Shown here: positions 60,200 to 64,000 of the stretch, piece after piece
Numbering within the stretch: the first letter of the stretch is position 1
How the letters are laid out: each line of letters starts with the position of its first letter
Assembly (NCBI GenBank): GCA_000702025.1
Contig: JNKJ01000009.1
Coordinates: 186,001-250,000 of the forward strand
Origin: Blautia schinkii DSM 10518
GTDB taxonomy: Bacteria > Bacillota > Clostridia > Lachnospirales > Lachnospiraceae
DNA: 64,000 nt
Direction of reading: 5' to 3'
The notes under the pieces: generated by a model
Database searches by the model: none
Told to the model about the DNA's origin: nothing
Seen by the model: only the letters and a program-made list of their open reading frames with translations
Position numbers and translations under genes: made by a program

Positions 60200-61204
60200 A
60201 TGTTAACACCAAGACAAAATTTATTAGAAACTATCCGCCACGGTCATCCGGACCGCTATGTAAACCAGTATGAGGCATTCCAGATGGTTTATGGCACCCC
60301 CTACACTGCATCCGCTCCCATGGCCGTAAAGGGCGGACCGAATGTCGTAAACCAGTGGGGTGTAACCATTTCCTTCCCCGACGGAATGCCGGGTCCATTC
60401 CCTGTACACGATGAAGCACATATCGTCTGTAAGGACATTACAGAATGGCGCGATTATGTAAAAGCTCCGAATGTCATCTTTACTCCGGAAGAATGGGCGC
60501 CGTTTGTGGAAATTGCCAACCAGATTGACCGTGAAAAATATTTCGTAACACCTTTTGTAGCGCCCGGTGTTTTTGAGCAGTGTCATTATCTTCAGGAAAT
60601 CCAGAACTGTCTGATGAACTTCGTCCTGGAGCCAGAGGCAATGCATGAGCTGGTGGATTATATCACGGACTGGGAGGTTCAGTATGCCCAGGAACTCTGC
60701 AAATATATCAAACCCGACGCGTTATTCCATCATGATGACTGGGGAAGCGGAAGCTCCTCCTTTATTTCACCGGAAATGTTTCATGAATATTTTGTTCCTG
60801 CCTACAAGAAAATTTACGGCTGCTACCGCGACTGCGGCGTAGAGGTCATCATCCATCATTCCGATTCCTATGCGGCGAATCTGGTTCCTTCCATGATTGA
60901 TATCGGCATCGACATCTGGCAGGGAGTTATGACCTCCAATAAGCTTGAGGAGCTGATTCCGAAATACGGAGATAAGCTGACCTTCATGGGCGGTATCGAC
61001 AGTGCTGCCATTGACAAGCCGGATTGGACACGCGAAAATATCGCAGCAGAGGCCCGCCGTGCTGTGGCGCAGTACGGAAGGAAATCCTACATCCCCTGCA
61101 ACACCATGGGCGGTCCTGAGAGCATTTATGACGGCGTGTACGACATCTTAACTGAAGAAATCGCTAAGATTAACAAGGAAATTCTGGAGGAGGGCGGCTT
61201 CTGA
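60200..61204 (+). CDS. Uroporphyrinogen decarboxylase (URO-D) family protein, probable methyltransferase
   Basis: 334 aa from the ATG at 60200 (AAAGGAGGACGAAC upstream). TIM-barrel URO-D fold as in MtaA/CmuA-type corrinoid methyltransferases: DALFHHDDWGSGSSSFISPEMFHEYFVPAYKK, EVIIHHSDSYAANLVPSMIDIGIDIWQGV and GGIDSAAIDKPDW. The His and Asp residues of these motifs are typical of non-haem members. True HemE is unlikely, as haem genes are absent nearby and the gene is paired with a sugar-type symporter and a regulator. Substrate unknown; O- or N-demethylation is one possibility. Confidence 0.8.
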   Translation: MLTPRQNLLETIRHGHPDRYVNQYEAFQMVYGTPYTASAPMAVKGGPNVVNQWGVTISFPDGMPGPFPVHDEAHIVCKDITEWRDYVKAPNVIFTPEEWAPFVEIANQIDREKYFVTPFVAPGVFEQCHYLQEIQNCLMNFVLEPEAMHELVDYITDWEVQYAQELCKYIKPDALFHHDDWGSGSSSFISPEMFHEYFVPAYKKIYGCYRDCGVEVIIHHSDSYAANLVPSMIDIGIDIWQGVMTSNKLEELIPKYGDKLTFMGGIDSAAIDKPDWTRENIAAEARRAVAQYGRKSYIPCNTMGGPESIYDGVYDILTEEIAKINKEILEEGGF

Positions 61205-61266
61205 CCGTTTTTCTCTATCAGTAGGACGGCGGGAGGTTTCCTGCCGTCCGGGGAAGGGGAAGGATT

Positions 61267-62634
61267 ATGGGCGAAAAACACGAAAAGAGGATCAGCTCCT
61301 CTCTGAAGAAATTCTTCGGCATCGGTGATTTTGGTTTTACACTGATGTCAAATATTGACACCTTTTATGCCACCTACTTTTTTACCAATATCGCAAAATT
61401 TTCATTGGGAATCGTAACCACCATCACTACCATATCCGCGGTGATTGACGCAGTGCTGTCCTGCCTGTACGGCGCCTGGATGAATAAGATCAAGCCGAAA
61501 AAATGGGGGCGCTACCGCTCCTGGCTGGTGCTTACCCCGTGGATGGTCCCGTTTCTGTATGCACTGCAGTTCTTTAAAATCAACAACGGCATTTTAGGTA
61601 TCGTAATCATGACCGTGGCTATGATCACCAGCCGGATTGCCTGGAATATTCCCTACATAGCGAATATTTCCATGATCAATGTGGCGGGCAAGACCACAGA
61701 GGACCGCATGGCGCTCTCCTCCACCAGAATGGTGTGGACTTCCCTGGGAAGCGTGGTTTATTCCTACGCGGGTCCAGTTGTAGTTGCATTGTTCGCGGGC
61801 TGGCTGGGTGAAAATAACGCTTATGCGGCTACGGCCTTCGTATTTGCCGCATTAATGGCTGCAGGCTATTACGCACATTTCAAAATGTTTGACGGATATG
61901 AGGAAACCGGCGAGGAGGAGCTTGCCCGTCTTGCCGCACAGGCAAAGCAAAAGCGTCAGGATAAGCAGGCCAAAGTAAGCGCCTGGGCAGCCATCCGCTG
62001 TAATCCACACCTCATCGGCCTGCTTCTTTCCAGCACCACCAAATATATGGTTCTGTTTCTTGTAAACGGTATGGCTGTATATTATTTTAAATACATCAGC
62101 CACAACGACGGACTTCTGGCCACCTTTGTGCTGATCACAAACCTTCTGGGCGTAGTGGCGTCCTATATTTCCAAATTTGTGGTTGCCAGGCTTTCCGCAA
62201 AGAAAACCGTTGTATTTTCCTATCTGCTCATGGCAGTGGGTATGATCGCGGCGTTCCTGATTTATCAAAGCACCTGGGTTGTCATCGCACTTATGTGCGT
62301 AGTGGTCTTTGCCATGACTCTCACCAATGCGTGCGAGCCGGAGCTCTTCGCCAATTGCGCAGGCTACAGCTCAAAAAAGACAGGTTATGATACCACTGGC
62401 ACGGTTATGGGTCTGTTGACAGTCCCCGTAAAAGTTGGTATTGTGATGAGAGGAATCCTGATCAGCGCAGCCCTGGCAATCGGCGGCTTTTCTGCTGATA
62501 TTGACCCGGCGGCGGCCAGCGCAGCCGTACAGCGCGGAATCTGCATCGGCTTCATGATCATTCCGGCTGTTGTTATTTTTATAGGCTCTCTTGCACTCCT
62601 CTTCGGATACCGTCTGGATGAGAATAAAGCCTGA
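61267..62634 (+). CDS. GPH-family (MFS_2) cation symporter
   Basis: 455 aa with twelve membrane segments; AAGGGGAAGGATT upstream. The N-terminal GIGDFGFTLMSNIDTFYATYFFT and the loop NKIKPKKWGRYRSWLVLTPW are typical of the glycoside-pentoside-hexuronide:cation symporters. A charged central loop (about 205-235) separates the two halves. It follows the URO-D-like gene by 62 nt and likely brings in its substrate. Confidence 0.9.
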   Translation: MGEKHEKRISSSLKKFFGIGDFGFTLMSNIDTFYATYFFTNIAKFSLGIVTTITTISAVIDAVLSCLYGAWMNKIKPKKWGRYRSWLVLTPWMVPFLYALQFFKINNGILGIVIMTVAMITSRIAWNIPYIANISMINVAGKTTEDRMALSSTRMVWTSLGSVVYSYAGPVVVALFAGWLGENNAYAATAFVFAALMAAGYYAHFKMFDGYEETGEEELARLAAQAKQKRQDKQAKVSAWAAIRCNPHLIGLLLSSTTKYMVLFLVNGMAVYYFKYISHNDGLLATFVLITNLLGVVASYISKFVVARLSAKKTVVFSYLLMAVGMIAAFLIYQSTWVVIALMCVVVFAMTLTNACEPELFANCAGYSSKKTGYDTTGTVMGLLTVPVKVGIVMRGILISAALAIGGFSADIDPAAASAAVQRGICIGFMIIPAVVIFIGSLALLFGYRLDENKA

Positions 62635-62666
62635 GTCAGGACCAGTCATGAGGAGACTGTAAGCAA

Positions 62667-62723
62667 ATGATAAGATTTATGCCTGAATCAGGAACCAAGC
62701 ATAAGGAGGCTGTAATCCGATGA
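62667..62723 (+). CDS. Possible 18-aa leader peptide upstream of the regulator
   Basis: ATG at 62667 with GAGGAG 11 nt upstream; 18 codons ending in a TGA that overlaps the regulator ATG (ATGA). It arises from an imperfect duplication of about 50 bp (cctgagtcagga.../cctgaatcaggaa...) that doubled the ribosome-binding region. May couple translation or be meaningless. Confidence 0.3.
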   Translation: MIRFMPESGTKHKEAVIR

Positions 62724-64000
62724 ACGCAAATTCTGCCCTGCTTAATTTAGAAATTATATATGAAGCGTTAGTAAAACACGGCTTGGAGCTCGAGTATCAC
62801 CCGGCTGATGAGATGCCCGGGCTTCGTGACCTCCGGTTTTACGATGCGGACAATAACGCAGATATGGAAGATTACCTCCTTCTCTGCCCCCGGGAGCGGG
62901 GAAACCAGCTTCCGGAGGCAGGGTCCCTGCTTTTACTGGGAGAATGGACCTCAGAGGAGTTCAATACCTCTGCTGCCTATCTGCTGATTGATTCGCCCTT
63001 TGATCTGTACCATCTCATCAATATTCTCCAGGAGCTGTTTGCATATTACGAGAATCTGGAGGACAGGCTTACGGAAATCCTTTCTAAAAACAGCAGCCTC
63101 ACAGATATCTGTACCATAGGACTCAATCATTTCAACTGTCCTGTGTTTGTTCATGATGAATATTATTATATTCTTGCATGTCCGCAGCTCATGGAAGGGA
63201 AAACAAATTTCGATTACAATGCACAGGCAGGGCATTATATGCAGGACAGCCAGACTCTCGTCCAGTTCCAGACCAGCGTCAATTATCAGGAAACGCTCAA
63301 AACTCACGGCGGACAGTTCTGGGACAGTGACTTCAATGACGAACAATGCCTCTATTGCAATATCTGGATTGACAAAATTTATAAGGGCAGGCTGATTGTC
63401 CTTGATACCGAGCCTACTCCCGGTAAGCTCCGGGTGGTCACTTATCTGGGCGGTATCATCACCCAGGCGATTCTGAACCGGTATATGGATTACATCCGTG
63501 CAGACGGCAACCCACTGCGCCAGATTGTCATCAATGGAGTAGAGGGCACCAAAATCGACTTTCACGCACTTGTGGAGGAAACGGCTAAGATGGGCTGGAA
63601 AGTGGATGACCAATATATCTGCGGCAAAATCAACTTTGTGAGCGATGAGCTCTCCCGGCTGATGGTGTTCGGCATCTGCAATGAGATACAGCTAAAGATT
63701 AAGGGCAGCTACACCTGCTATTACAAAAATGCAATTTATATCTTGGTAAATATCACGCAGGGAAAGCTGACCCGCAAGGAATTCCGCCAAAATATGTGTG
63801 TCATCATCCGGGAATCCCTTCTCCATATCGGTGTGTCCGACGAGTTCAGCAGCCTTTTAAATTTCCCGGAATATATCAAGCAGGCCGATATCGCGCTCAC
63901 CTACTGCCGCGAGGAGGAAACGCCTCTCTGGTATAACGAATTCAAAGACCACGCTCTGCGCTACTGGCTCACCAGAGGCACCGGACACCTCTCTTTCCGC
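62720..64000 (+). CDS. PucR/CdaR-like transcriptional regulator, partial
   Basis: 427 codons visible; the gene runs off the right edge. ATG at 62720 with AAGGAGG 10 nt upstream. The N-terminal part (1-250) is a sensor-like region without a recognised domain, partly GAF-like (TDICTIGLNHFNCPVFVHDEYYYILACP). From about 330 it resembles the PucR family (KGSYTCYYKNAIYILVN, FRQNMCVIIRESLLHIGVSDEFSSLLNFPEYIKQADIALTYC in pieces), whose C-terminal helix-turn-helix would lie beyond the window. It likely controls the preceding symporter/URO-D-like pair. Confidence 0.7.
   Translation, partial: MNANSALLNLEIIYEALVKHGLELEYHPADEMPGLRDLRFYDADNNADMEDYLLLCPRERGNQLPEAGSLLLLGEWTSEEFNTSAAYLLIDSPFDLYHLINILQELFAYYENLEDRLTEILSKNSSLTDICTIGLNHFNCPVFVHDEYYYILACPQLMEGKTNFDYNAQAGHYMQDSQTLVQFQTSVNYQETLKTHGGQFWDSDFNDEQCLYCNIWIDKIYKGRLIVLDTEPTPGKLRVVTYLGGIITQAILNRYMDYIRADGNPLRQIVINGVEGTKIDFHALVEETAKMGWKVDDQYICGKINFVSDELSRLMVFGICNEIQLKIKGSYTCYYKNAIYILVNITQGKLTRKEFRQNMCVIIRESLLHIGVSDEFSSLLNFPEYIKQADIALTYCREEETPLWYNEFKDHALRYWLTRGTGHLSFR

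Noticed and set aside
1..64000. CRISPR arrays, transposases, integrases or prophage genes
   Set aside because: None seen; the direct repeats present have no regular unique spacers and no such proteins are encoded.

Overview
The window looks like chromosomal DNA from an anaerobic gut Firmicute of the Lachnospiraceae / Clostridium cluster XIVa type. The reasons are a Gram-positive PolC polymerase, a class III fructose-bisphosphatase, strong AGGAGG ribosome binding sites, sigma-A promoters (TTGACA-17-TATAAT), a Firmicute-type ethanolamine-utilisation operon, and a balanced base composition. I see no transposase, phage, CRISPR or rRNA gene. Two tRNA-Gly genes lie at 56.0-56.2 kb.

Layout. At 0-8 kb, on the minus strand, are a partial PurF-like gene, a three-hairpin intergenic element, fbp, polC and ispG. 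At 8.2-10.7 kb is an xpaC-telA (yaaN-type) pair. From 10.9 to 23.4 kb is a complete bacterial-microcompartment operon for ethanolamine, transcribed on the minus strand as eutG-S-P-A-B-C-L-E-M-T-pduL-(TIGR02536-type)-N-H-Q. It has its own -10 box, is preceded by a terminator and ends at another terminator. eutV/eutW are absent from the window. Upstream of it is a PAS/GGDEF/GAF protein with an intact diguanylate cyclase motif.

At 26-32 kb are an XRE membrane regulator, ilvE, a structured leader RNA with two GACGA-loop hairpins ahead of small ORFs, folA, thyA, and an EAL phosphodiesterase gene behind a c-di-GMP-I (GEMM) riboswitch and terminator. A VanZ-like gene and a PIG-L deacetylase follow. 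At 34-38 kb is a YtrA-like GntR / double ABC operon whose promoter overlaps a dyad. At 38-42 kb is a blaI-blaR1-blaR1 cluster made by tandem duplication, next to a secreted protein gene.

At 42-54 kb are a 212-bp nested palindrome, a heterodimeric ABC exporter, malQ, a tiny lipoprotein, and an RND exporter-TetR-hydrolase operon whose promoter carries a perfect palindrome. At 54-60 kb are small membrane proteins, the tRNAs, a Kef-type antiporter and cysK-cysE. At 60-64 kb are a UroD-family methyltransferase-like gene, a GPH-type symporter and a PucR/CdaR-like regulator cut by the window end.

The observations most worth following are: (i) a 51-bp tandem repeat family that carries the Shine-Dalgarno sequence and bridges the stop codon of one gene and the start of the next at two unrelated loci 41 kb apart (eutC-eutL and cysK-cysE); (ii) the 54-bp-arm nested palindrome at 41.9-42.15 kb; (iii) the twin GACGA-loop leader at 28.3 kb; (iv) the three-hairpin element at 0.25-0.44 kb; (v) the blaI tail left between two blaR1 copies; and (vi) a local c-di-GMP circuit of maker, degrader and sensor. 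Functional statements rest on recognisable motifs and family knowledge; no database search was run.
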